64,000 nt of DNA from Woeseiaceae bacterium (GTDB lineage Bacteria; Pseudomonadota; Gammaproteobacteria; Steroidobacterales; Woeseiaceae), in contig JAJFKP010000006.1 of assembly GCA_021773135.1 (NCBI GenBank), positions 101,766 to 165,765 on the forward strand, given 5' to 3'. The notes beneath the pieces were generated by a model. That model ran no database searches, was not told the DNA's origin, and worked only from the letters and a program-made list of their open reading frames with translations. Of this stretch, positions 52,505-61,122 are shown piece by piece; position 1 is the stretch's first letter; every line of letters begins with the position of its first letter. Both the position numbers and the translations under genes were made by a program.

Positions 52505-52623
52505 TGTAAGCAGAAAGCCCAGCAGGCATTTTCTGAGGCGAGATTTTCTGAAAATCGTGTTCCTGCCGTCGACCCTTGAATGGTGGCGCGCAGTCTACCA
52601 TGCGCAAAATCCGGGCGTTGCGT

Positions 52624-53379
52624 CTAAAATTCAGGATTCAGTCGTTGCGCTGCTCGACACAGCAGGAGGCCCAGCTCGCCGCGCCGGCTTGAGGTCAGTC
52701 GCTGGGTCGGACCGCCGATAGACAGCGCACCCTGCACGTCACCGAGGACGCCCCGAATTATGGTGGCAATCGCCGTGAAGCCATCTTCCAGTTCGTCAAC
52801 GGTGACTGCGTAACCGCGCCGCCTAATTTCGACGAACTGCGGTTCAATCGCAGCACGGGTTGTGACGGTATTCCGCGCCAGTGGTTTGAATTGCTGTCCA
52901 AGCCTGTCAAGCCCGAATTCGTCAAAAGCGAGCCAGACCTTACCGGTCGACGTTGCATGGATGGGCCAGCGTGTGCCAATGTTACCGGCGGAGCCGAGGA
53001 CATGCGTTCCCGCAACCTCGTCCAGGATCAGCATACTGTCCTCAAACGGTACTTCTAGTGTCGCCGTCTCCCCTGTCTCCTTTGCCAACGACCTCAGCAG
53101 CGGTCGCACGCGCCGGCGCAGATCGCTGCTGGCCAGTGCCTGCACACCCAGGGCCATCAGGCCGGCACCAAGGCTGTATGTGCTGGTGGCCGGATTGCGG
53201 TCGACCAGCGCCTCACTTTGCAGTGCCCGAAGTAATCGGTGCGTCGTGGTCTTGTTGAGTCCGGATGACCTGGATAACTCGGCAAGAGACATCTCTGGCC
53301 GTTCGTTAGAAAACAGCTTGAGCAATCGGACTGCACGCAGTGCCGCCTGTGCTCCCTGCGGTGGCTCGGTCGGTGACAT
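52624..53379 (-). CDS. IclR-family transcriptional regulator
   Basis: 251 residues: N-terminal winged HTH (MSLAELSRSSGLNKTTTHRLLRAL) and C-terminal effector domain (LGSAGNIGTRWPIHATSTGKVWLAF, AVTVDELEDGFTAIA). It precedes the NhaC-family gene on the same strand and is divergent from the second puuA-like gene; it could regulate both sides. A 7-bp inverted repeat lies directly upstream. Confidence 0.9.
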   Translation of the reverse strand: MSPTEPPQGAQAALRAVRLLKLFSNERPEMSLAELSRSSGLNKTTTHRLLRALQSEALVDRNPATSTYSLGAGLMALGVQALASSDLRRRVRPLLRSLAKETGETATLEVPFEDSMLILDEVAGTHVLGSAGNIGTRWPIHATSTGKVWLAFDEFGLDRLGQQFKPLARNTVTTRAAIEPQFVEIRRRGYAVTVDELEDGFTAIATIIRGVLGDVQGALSIGGPTQRLTSSRRGELGLLLCRAAQRLNPEF

Positions 53380-53388
53380 GGCATTGAA

Positions 53389-53419
53389 TCATAATGTGGT
53401 TTTAAGTTTCATATTATGA
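53389..53419. promoter_or_regulatory. Inverted repeat upstream of the iclR-type gene
   Basis: Arms TCATAAT (53389-53395) and ATTATGA (53413-53419) lie 17 bp apart, 9 nt upstream of the regulator start. The placement suggests autoregulation; the arms also contain TATAAT-like -10 elements. Confidence 0.4.
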
Positions 53420-53535
53420 CCGAACTGGTTGCGAAACGCGAGTCGACCTATCGCCTGTGACACACCAGCTCTGCGCTGGATCGAATTCTTTAATTGTTGC
53501 TTAATAGTCGCCAAAGCGATGAGGGATGCGACTAA

Positions 53536-54927
53536 ATGGCCAGCAGACGCAGCGGCAACAGCGGCGCCGAGTTAAAGAAATTACTGCGAAATCACCCCGG
53601 CACGGACGTCATGGAACTGCTTATTGCAGATCTCAACGGCGTATTGCGCGGTAAACGAATACGCGGCAGCGAATTCAAGAAAACGTTGCAGGATGGTTTC
53701 TGTTTGCCAGGCGGAACGGTGCTCCTCGACACACTCGGCGACGTTGTCAGCCAGATACCCTGGTCTGATCTCGACGGGGATCCGGACATCGATGCCTCCA
53801 TCGTTGCTGGCAGCGTGGCGCCCGTGCCATGGGCGAAGAAACCGAGTGCACAGGCCCTGTTTCGCTTTCATACGCGCGATGGCGAGCCGTTTTTCGCTGA
53901 TCCTCGCCACGTCGTTGAGCGGGCGGCGAAACCGTTACACAAGATGGGACTCAGGATCGTCATGGCAACCGAGCTTGAGTTCTACCTGCTTGACGCAAAC
54001 GCCGATCGACCCACGGCGCGGGTGTCCACGGTTCCCGGTATTGGTCGCCCGCAAAGAGGGCCGCAGGTCTATAGCCCGGATGACCTCTGGGACATCGAAA
54101 ATTTTCTGAATGATCTAAATGAAGTGTGTGCAGCGCAAAACATCCCGGCCGGTACGACCACATCGGAATTCGCGCCGGGTCAGTTCGAAATCAACCTGCA
54201 GCACATTGACGATCCTGTGCTCGCCTGCGACCACGCTGTACTACTGAAACGCGCGATCAAGGCAGTGGCGAGAATGCACGGCTTTGTTGCCTGTTTCATG
54301 GCCAAGCCGTTCGAAGAAGACTCCGGCTCCGGTTTGCATATACACATGAGCCTCGTTGACAGGAACGGCAGGAATTATTTTTCGCAAGGGAAGGAGAAGA
54401 TGGCCTCGCCACCCTACTCGGCCCGGCTGCGACATGCGGTGGGCGGTCTTGCCAAAACAATGGCGGAAAGCACCGCAATATTTGCGCCGAATGCGAATTC
54501 CTACAGGCGGCTGCGCCCTGAAATGTTTGCTCCGGTGGAGCCCAACTGGGGCGCGAACCATCGCAACGTCGCGCTGCGGATCCCTGTATCCGATGAAAAA
54601 AACCTGCGCTTTGAGCATCGCACGTCCGGGGCGGACGCCAATCCTTACCTGGTTACGGCGGCCATTCTCGCTGGCGTACATTTTGGATTGAAAAACAAGT
54701 GCAACCCGGGGCGCATGGTCGAGGAAGGCGAGATTATTACGCTGAAACGCAAGATCCCGAATCGCTGGGATGCGGCGATCGACAAGTTCGCACGCAGCAA
54801 GATTCTGCCGCACTACCTTGGAGAGGAATACTGCGGGATTTACGCTACCCACCGCCGCGACGAATCGCGTAAGTTCCATAACACGATAAGTAATGTCGAC
54901 TACGATTTTTACATGAGAGCGGTCTGA
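53536..54927 (+). CDS. Second gamma-glutamylpolyamine-synthetase-like protein (glutamine synthetase family)
   Basis: 463 residues, GS fold: ELLIADLNGVLRGKRI, MATELEFYLLDAN, SEFAPGQFEINLQH, SGSGLHIHMSLVDRNG, FAPNANSYRRLRPEMFAPVEPNWGANHRNVALRIP and EHRTSGADANPYL. The last blocks are those of PuuA-type ligases. It is clearly a paralogue of, not a copy of, the 47.7-49.0 kb gene, so a different amine may be used. It is divergent from iclR and is followed 25 nt later by a thioesterase. Confidence 0.87.
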   Translation: MASRRSGNSGAELKKLLRNHPGTDVMELLIADLNGVLRGKRIRGSEFKKTLQDGFCLPGGTVLLDTLGDVVSQIPWSDLDGDPDIDASIVAGSVAPVPWAKKPSAQALFRFHTRDGEPFFADPRHVVERAAKPLHKMGLRIVMATELEFYLLDANADRPTARVSTVPGIGRPQRGPQVYSPDDLWDIENFLNDLNEVCAAQNIPAGTTTSEFAPGQFEINLQHIDDPVLACDHAVLLKRAIKAVARMHGFVACFMAKPFEEDSGSGLHIHMSLVDRNGRNYFSQGKEKMASPPYSARLRHAVGGLAKTMAESTAIFAPNANSYRRLRPEMFAPVEPNWGANHRNVALRIPVSDEKNLRFEHRTSGADANPYLVTAAILAGVHFGLKNKCNPGRMVEEGEIITLKRKIPNRWDAAIDKFARSKILPHYLGEEYCGIYATHRRDESRKFHNTISNVDYDFYMRAV

Positions 54928-54952
54928 CGGCGATGACTCGGCCTACCCCACA

Positions 54953-55384
54953 ATGACAGGAATCGTCGAACGGTTGAATGCGTCAGCACCGCCTTCCATA
55001 AAAACGCTGAATGGGACGATAAATGCGTTTGACAAGCGTTCGGGCGTGATCGAATTTTACTTTAACGCGAACGAATCACACACGCATTCCGACGACATTA
55101 TCCAGGGTGGCTTCGTGGCCGGCATGCTGGATGCGGCAATGGCACATGTCGTTTTCTGCGTACTTGACCGGGTTGTGATACTGGCCACGCTGGAAATGAA
55201 GGTGAGCTACCTCGATATCGCTAGGCCCGGCAAGCTCACCGCTCGAGGCTGGGTCCTGCGCATGGGCAAGACGATCAGTTTCCTTGAATCGGACCTGACG
55301 GCGGCAGACGGAACGCTGCTCGCCAAGGCAACTTCAACCGTGCGCATTATTCACCGGCAGCCTTCCGTAAAAGCTGAAAGTTAG
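54953..55384 (+). CDS. PaaI-family hotdog thioesterase
   Basis: 143 residues of single hotdog domain. The catalytic-helix region is IIQGGFVAGMLDAAMAHV, followed by ATLEMKVSYLDIARPGKLTARG, typical of PaaI-type acyl-CoA thioesterases. It follows the GS-like ligase by 25 nt and overlaps the MFS gene stop by 4 nt on the opposite strand. The substrate is unknown. Confidence 0.83.
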   Translation: MTGIVERLNASAPPSIKTLNGTINAFDKRSGVIEFYFNANESHTHSDDIIQGGFVAGMLDAAMAHVVFCVLDRVVILATLEMKVSYLDIARPGKLTARGWVLRMGKTISFLESDLTAADGTLLAKATSTVRIIHRQPSVKAES

Positions 55385-56670
55385 TGCGGCTGACTGGCAC
55401 GTGCCAGGTCATTATCAATGTGTCTGCCTGCGTAGTAGAAATGCCACGCTGCCCATGGACCGGTAATCGCACCGATGATCAGCAGACTGTATCGCAGAGA
55501 TTCAACACCGAAGTCTGTCACAAGCGCATCGCTGAGTATGCCGGCAATTTGGGGGCCCAAACCAAGACCGATGATATTCAGCACAAACAGCATCAGCGCG
55601 GATGCCACCGAGCGCATGCGAACCCCGACCAGGTTCTGGGTCTGCGCAAACGCTGTCGGCAAGTACACGTTGGTCAGCATGGATGGCAGGAAGAATACTG
55701 CCAGCACCCAGTATTGGTTTTCCAGCGTGTAAAGGGGAAACACGAATAACCACCCCAGCAGTTGCGTCACTGCCACCGCCTGCAGCGATCGTCTTCGGTC
55801 GGTTGCACCGATACGGTCAGCTAAATAGCCTCCGCCAACGTAGCCAATGCCGGTTGACACACCAATGATGATGCCGAGATATGCACCGATCTCGGCGAGA
55901 TCCATGCCGTGGCTGCGCACCAGGAAACTGGGGAAAAAACTGAGAATTGCGTAGGCGTTAAAAGACGACAGTCCCGCGCCAAGTGCCAGGTGAATAAATG
56001 ACCTGCGCCGCAGCAGGAACCTGACGACGTCGATGACAGCATAGCGCGCTCCTGAATCGACCAGTCCATCCGCATAGCCCCGTTGCGGCTCGGCGACCGT
56101 AAACCGGAATATCAGCGCCAACAGCAACCCGGGAATACCAACGATAAAGAAGGCTTCGCGCCAGCCGACGTTCTGCGCGATCCAGCCACCGCCCAGGTAG
56201 GCAAGCATGATGCCTACAGATATTCCCAGGGCTAACACGCCCATTGCGATCGAACGTTTTTCGGGCGGGAAATAGTCGGCAATCAAAGAGTGCGCTGGCG
56301 GCGAGAAGCCGGCCTCACCGACACCAACGCCGACTCTCGCCAGTGCAAGCTGGGTTACGCTGGTTGCCACTCCGCTGAGTGCGGTCATAGCACTCCAGAT
56401 CGTCAGCGAAACTGCGATCAAATTGCGTCGATTGACTCTATCTGCAAGCAGTGCGATCGGTACGCCGAGGGTCGCGTAAAAAAGTGCGAATGCCGAGCCT
56501 GCCAGGAATCCGAGAACCCAATCGTCGACTCCATACTCAGCCTTGATTGCGGGTAGGAGGATGGCAAGAATCTGCCGGTCGATAAAGTTAAATACGTAAA
56601 CCGTCGTGATCAGTCCCAGTGCATAGCGTCGGGTCGACTGGCGAATTCTTCCAACGTCCGGTTCAGGCAA
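55381..56670 (-). CDS. MFS transporter, Spinster-like
   Basis: 429 residues and about 12 membrane helices. N-terminal YVFNFIDRQILAILLPAIKAEYGV, the loop motif LADRVNRRNLIAVSLTIWS and RVGVGVGEAGFSPPAHSLIADYFPPEKR are typical of Spinster-type MFS proteins of proteobacteria. The substrate is unknown; relatives are often annotated with organic acids or lipids. It starts at TTG 56670. The gene stands between the thioesterase and the phosphate transporter. Confidence 0.87.
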   Translation of the reverse strand: MPEPDVGRIRQSTRRYALGLITTVYVFNFIDRQILAILLPAIKAEYGVDDWVLGFLAGSAFALFYATLGVPIALLADRVNRRNLIAVSLTIWSAMTALSGVATSVTQLALARVGVGVGEAGFSPPAHSLIADYFPPEKRSIAMGVLALGISVGIMLAYLGGGWIAQNVGWREAFFIVGIPGLLLALIFRFTVAEPQRGYADGLVDSGARYAVIDVVRFLLRRRSFIHLALGAGLSSFNAYAILSFFPSFLVRSHGMDLAEIGAYLGIIIGVSTGIGYVGGGYLADRIGATDRRRSLQAVAVTQLLGWLFVFPLYTLENQYWVLAVFFLPSMLTNVYLPTAFAQTQNLVGVRMRSVASALMLFVLNIIGLGLGPQIAGILSDALVTDFGVESLRYSLLIIGAITGPWAAWHFYYAGRHIDNDLARASQPH

Positions 56671-56717
56671 ATTTTCTCACCACAGGGATCAGTAGCGACG
56701 CATTGGCAGGCGGCGAA

Positions 56718-57968
56718 TCAGGGGAGAACAGTCTTGAATATGAAAAAGAAAACGATCGAAAGAATCGCGCCCGCCGGAATCGTCACTACCCAGGAAACAA
56801 AAATTCGACCGACCACGCGCAGGTCGATGGCTTCAATGCCACGTGCCAGGCCGACGCCCAACACGGCACCAACCAGCGTGTGTGTCGTTGATATCGGAAT
56901 TCCCGTGCCGGAGGCAATGACAATGGTGGTAGCGGCAGCGAGCTCGGCGGCAAACCCCCGGCTCGGCGTAAGCTGCGTAATTTTTTCGCCCACGGTCGCA
57001 ATCACGTGCACGCCAAATGTCGCAAGCCCGACGACAATACCTGCCCCACCGATAACCAAGACCCAGATTGGCAACGCAGACCGGGCACCAACAATACCCG
57101 ACTGGGCGACGCTGATGACGGCAGCTAACGGACCAATTGCATTGGCGACATCGTTCGAGCCGTGGGCGAACGCCATGGAGCACGCCGTCACGACCATGAG
57201 CACTGCAAATACGCGCTCAACCGTATGAAAATGTTGCTTTTTCTCGGCCTTCGGGTCGGGCTTAATGCGCTGAATTGCGAACGTGCCGACAAGCGCGATC
57301 AGGACGGCGATTCCTATCGCGAGGGCATAGCTGGCAGACAGGCTGAGATCCAGGCCCACATGACTTAAACCCTTCAGTATAGTCACCAGGGTGATCGTGA
57401 AGCCGGCGAAAAATATGTAGACGGGCACGTACCGTTTCGCCTGCGCCAGCGGATCCTCGTGGCTTAAAATTAGCCTTTGCACGCTGAGATAAATCAGGAA
57501 AGCAATGAATCCGGCGGTCAGGGGGGAGACGACCCAACTCATCACAATGGTCGCAACCTGGCTCCATTGGACAGCATCAATACCGATACCAACGGCGGCA
57601 AAGCCGACAATTGCGCCAACTATCGAGTGTGTTGTCGACACGGGCCAGCCGTTCCTGGATGCAATCAGCAGCCAGGTAGCTGCAGCGAGCAACGACGCCA
57701 GCATCCCGTAGATCAAGAGCTCGGGCGTGTTGGCCAGAAGGTCGGAATCGACGATGCCTTTGCGGATGGTCGAGGTAACCGCACCACCGGCCAGGACCGC
57801 TCCCAGAAATTCAAAGACGGCAGCGACGAGTATCGCCTGCTTAATGGTCAGCGCCTTCGAACCGACTGACGTCGCCATGGCATTGGCGACGTCATTGGCG
57901 CCAATTCCCCAAGCCATGAAAATTCCAAAGACGGCCGCCAGGCCGATGTAGATATATTGTGCTTCCAT
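56718..57968 (-). CDS. Inorganic phosphate transporter (PiT family)
   Basis: 416 residues with the two inverted PiT signatures GANDVANAMATSVGSKALT (N-terminal) and HGSNDVANAIGPLAAV (C-terminal half), plus paired WPVSTTHSIVGA and IPISTTHTLVGA motifs. It carries metal-phosphate with protons or sodium. A DUF47 partner gene lies 31 nt upstream, the usual accessory of PiT carriers. Confidence 0.93.
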   Translation of the reverse strand: MEAQYIYIGLAAVFGIFMAWGIGANDVANAMATSVGSKALTIKQAILVAAVFEFLGAVLAGGAVTSTIRKGIVDSDLLANTPELLIYGMLASLLAAATWLLIASRNGWPVSTTHSIVGAIVGFAAVGIGIDAVQWSQVATIVMSWVVSPLTAGFIAFLIYLSVQRLILSHEDPLAQAKRYVPVYIFFAGFTITLVTILKGLSHVGLDLSLSASYALAIGIAVLIALVGTFAIQRIKPDPKAEKKQHFHTVERVFAVLMVVTACSMAFAHGSNDVANAIGPLAAVISVAQSGIVGARSALPIWVLVIGGAGIVVGLATFGVHVIATVGEKITQLTPSRGFAAELAAATTIVIASGTGIPISTTHTLVGAVLGVGLARGIEAIDLRVVGRIFVSWVVTIPAGAILSIVFFFIFKTVLP

Positions 57969-57999
57969 TACAGACTACCCGGCTTATCTTGTTCTAGTT

Positions 58000-58674
58000 C
58001 TAGTGGGAGAGCAGCAGCTCCAGACGGCGCCCGACACGTTCGGCCATGTCAGCGATCTCTCCGGTCAATTCGATGACCTGATAGAGAAACATTACATCGA
58101 CCGGGCCATGATCTTTTTCGACTCCGAATAGAGACCAGCGCAATGCCGCCTGCCGATCATCCGTGTCCGTCTCGATCTGATCCAGTTCCTCCAGCAAACC
58201 TTCTACCAGCGCCGCTTCGGCACCGCGAAACCCGCTGGTAAACAATTCATCAAGTTCACGAACGCTTTTGCGCGCTTGTTTGGCCGCGTCAACGTTGCGC
58301 CTGACAAATTCCTGAAACTCCTCGGCAATTTCGTCAGGAATTTTCATTCGTCTGCCGAAAACGATGCCCGATACATCCTTCGCACGATTCGCCATCTTGT
58401 CCTGAACCAGCAGTAACTCCAGCAGGTCTTCCCGCGGTACCGGCATGAACAGGCTTTTCGGCAAATGCAGCCGGATTTCTTTTTTCAGTTCATCCGCTTC
58501 ATGTTCGTACTTGATTATTTGATCGCGAAACCGGGACGCTTTCTCCCAATCCCCAGTAATCGCTGCTGCAAAAAACTCGTCCAGCTCCCGAACACATTTG
58601 TACGCAATGTGAACATGTTTCTCGAGCGGCAAAACAGGTGATGTGCCAAATATATTTGCGAGCATATTTGCCAT
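58000..58674 (-). CDS. DUF47 (TIGR00153) PhoU-like partner of PiT
   Basis: 224 residues, all helical, PhoU-like: HEADELKKEIRLHLPKSLFMPVPREDLLELLLVQDKMAN is the signature. Proteins of this type are encoded next to PiT transporters and are thought to tune them. ATG 58674 is set by GGGGAG 9 nt upstream; the longer open frame has no support. Confidence 0.9.
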   Translation of the reverse strand: MANMLANIFGTSPVLPLEKHVHIAYKCVRELDEFFAAAITGDWEKASRFRDQIIKYEHEADELKKEIRLHLPKSLFMPVPREDLLELLLVQDKMANRAKDVSGIVFGRRMKIPDEIAEEFQEFVRRNVDAAKQARKSVRELDELFTSGFRGAEAALVEGLLEELDQIETDTDDRQAALRWSLFGVEKDHGPVDVMFLYQVIELTGEIADMAERVGRRLELLLSH

Positions 58675-58871
58675 TAACTGAACTCCCCGGCGGGATATGG
58701 AGCGGTTACCCCAGGTTGATATTTTCAGGCCGCCTGGCGGCGCTTTGCGGGCGAATACTAGCACAGGAACGGCCGCTGATTGCGCCCCCTTTTTCACCGG
58801 TCCCGGGCACCGCCGGAATCAGGCGCGTGCTAGACTCTGGCCCCACAATAATGTGCTAAAAGGACCGGGAA

Positions 58872-59324
58872 GTGGCCTATTGGTTAATGAAATCAGAACC
58901 CGACGCATATAGCATCGATGATCTTGCACGAGATGGCACGGAGCCCTGGGATGGTATTCGAAATTACCAGGCACGCAACATGATGCGGGATGATATGCAG
59001 ATCGGGGACGAGGTTCTGTTCTATCACTCGAGTTGCAAAGTGCCCGCTGTGGTTGGCATTGCCAAAGTAGCCAGCGCAGCCTATCCCGACCCAACGCAGT
59101 TCGACCGAAAAGCCAAGTATTACGATGAAAAAAGCAGCGAAGAAGACCCGCGATGGTTTCTCGTGGATATTGCATTTAAAAGAAAACTAGCTCGACCCAT
59201 AACGCTTACCGAACTCAAAGAGCATCCGGCCCTTGCCGATTTCAGGCTGAACCAGCGCGGCAATCGGCTTTCAATCTTCCCGGTGGACAAGAACCACTGG
59301 GACGTCGTTTTGAGTCTCGAGTAA
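58872..59324 (+). CDS. EVE-domain protein
   Basis: 150 residues covering one EVE (PUA-like) domain: MAYWLMKSEPDAYSIDDL, WDGIRNYQARNMMRD, DEVLFYHSS and WFLVDIAFKRKL. EVE domains share the YTH fold and are thought to bind modified bases in nucleic acids; the role in free-standing bacterial proteins is unclear. GTG 58872 follows AAAAGGACCGGGAA. Confidence 0.92.
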   Translation: MAYWLMKSEPDAYSIDDLARDGTEPWDGIRNYQARNMMRDDMQIGDEVLFYHSSCKVPAVVGIAKVASAAYPDPTQFDRKAKYYDEKSSEEDPRWFLVDIAFKRKLARPITLTELKEHPALADFRLNQRGNRLSIFPVDKNHWDVVLSLE

Positions 59325-59379
59325 CTTCTTTACCCAATCAACACAACATCGCCGGAACTAACCGGCACAGGAGATATTG

Positions 59380-61083
59380 ATGAAATCTCTACATGTATTT
59401 TTCACGCTGGCAGTGTACATGGCGTTCACTGGCTGTGCGGTGCAGCAAGCGGACTCCGGGATGACTTCGCCGGCAACGAGCGGTACCGCGGCCAGGAACG
59501 AACTGGCCGCTCGCGCCGGCGCGCCGCTTTTCGATGGAATGGGTGATCATCATCACGCGATCACCACGAGCGATCCGGATGCGCAGCGCTATTTTGACCA
59601 GGGCCTCATTATCGATTTCGCGTTCAACCATGCCGAATCCGCCCGTTCATTTCGGGCCGCGCAGACGCTCGATCCGGATTGCGCGATGTGTTACTGGGGT
59701 GAAGCACTGGCGCTGGGTCCGAACATTAATGTCACCAGCAACGGCAAGGTGGTGATGAGTGACGACGAACGCACAGCGGCATTTAGCGCCATACAAAAAG
59801 CTGTCGCACTGAAAAACAGGGTCAGCCAGGTGGAACGCGATTATATCGATGCGCTTGCCGCTCGCTATAACGGCGACCCGGCAACGCCGCGCGAACCGCT
59901 GGACGCTGCATATGCCGACGCAATGCGGGCGCTGCATGCTAAATATCCGCACGACGACGATGCCGCCTCACTGTTCGCCGAGTCACTGATGAACACGATG
60001 CCGTGGGACTACTGGCTTGACCCGGAAAACCCCAAACCACTGACCATGGAGGTGCTGTCGGCGCTGGAGACCGTACTGGATCGATCGCCGGAACATCCGC
60101 TGGCCATTCATCTTTACATCCATGCAGTAGAAGCATCCTCGCAACCCGAACGCGCCGAAACGCCGGCTGACAATCTTGCCGACCTGGTGCCAGGTGCGGG
60201 TCATCTCGTACACATGCCGTCACACATTTATTGGCGGGTTGGCCGGTATGCGGATGCTTCGGAAGCGAACGTCAAGGCTGCCGCTGTTGATGAAGCCTAT
60301 ATTGCTGCTTGCAACGCGCAGGGGTTTTATCCCGCAGCCTACTACCCGCATAATATTCACTTCCTGTGGGCGGCATCAAGCATGGAGGGACGCAGCGCCG
60401 TAGCGATTGAGGCGGCGCGAAAAGTCGCGGCAAACGTTCGTCTCGAAATGATTGAAGAATTTCCGGGTGTGGAATTCTTCAACACGATTCCGCTGCTGGC
60501 CTTAACCCAGTTCGGACGGTGGGATGAAGTTCTCGCCGAACCGCAACCGCCTGCCAACCTCGAGTATTCGAATGCGATCTGGCATTACGTGCGCGCGACC
60601 GCATTTGCCCAACAGGGTGATGTGCAGGCTGCCCGCTCAGAGTATGCGAAATTTGCTCCGCTGCGAGACGAAACAGACGTCGTGTTCCTCGACTCGATCT
60701 ATTATCCGGCTACGATGCTGCTGACAATAGCTGACGCGTTGATTCAGGGCGAAATTGCTATGGCCGAAAAGCGCTATGCGGACGCAATCGGCTATTTCCG
60801 CGTCGCTGTCGATACGCAGGATGAATTGCCGTACACGGAACCACCGTTCTGGTATTACCCTACCCGTCACAGCCTTGGCAAAGCGCTGCTGGTAAGCGGT
60901 GACGCTGCAGGTGCAGAGGCGGTTTATCGTGCGGACCTGCAACAGTATCCGCGTAACGGATGGTCTTTGTACGGCCTCATTCAGTCCCTTGACGCACAGG
61001 GCAAAGATGCGCGCAGCATTCAGGAACGATTTGACCGGATCTGGGCACAGGCGGATGTCACGCTATCCGCATCGCGGTTGTAG
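59380..61083 (+). CDS. TPR-type lipoprotein, unknown function
   Basis: 567 residues. The signal peptide ends in lipobox AFTGC (Cys18-20 region), so it is likely lipid-anchored. The mature part starts with GDHHHAITTSDPDAQRYFDQG, then CAMCYWGEALALGPNIN and TPR-like helices throughout (for example HLYIHAVEAS, HMPSHIYWRVGRYADASEAN). The His cluster and CAMC pair are conserved in this family of TPR proteins, hinting at metal binding; that is inference. AGGAG lies 7 nt before ATG 59380; a TTG 3 nt earlier is also in frame. A small GCCGG/CCGGC stem (59351-59366) precedes it. Confidence 0.8.
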   Translation: MKSLHVFFTLAVYMAFTGCAVQQADSGMTSPATSGTAARNELAARAGAPLFDGMGDHHHAITTSDPDAQRYFDQGLIIDFAFNHAESARSFRAAQTLDPDCAMCYWGEALALGPNINVTSNGKVVMSDDERTAAFSAIQKAVALKNRVSQVERDYIDALAARYNGDPATPREPLDAAYADAMRALHAKYPHDDDAASLFAESLMNTMPWDYWLDPENPKPLTMEVLSALETVLDRSPEHPLAIHLYIHAVEASSQPERAETPADNLADLVPGAGHLVHMPSHIYWRVGRYADASEANVKAAAVDEAYIAACNAQGFYPAAYYPHNIHFLWAASSMEGRSAVAIEAARKVAANVRLEMIEEFPGVEFFNTIPLLALTQFGRWDEVLAEPQPPANLEYSNAIWHYVRATAFAQQGDVQAARSEYAKFAPLRDETDVVFLDSIYYPATMLLTIADALIQGEIAMAEKRYADAIGYFRVAVDTQDELPYTEPPFWYYPTRHSLGKALLVSGDAAGAEAVYRADLQQYPRNGWSLYGLIQSLDAQGKDARSIQERFDRIWAQADVTLSASRL

Positions 61084-61122
61084 CAATACGAATGCGGCGC
61101 TCTTTCCGGAGCGTCGCAAACT

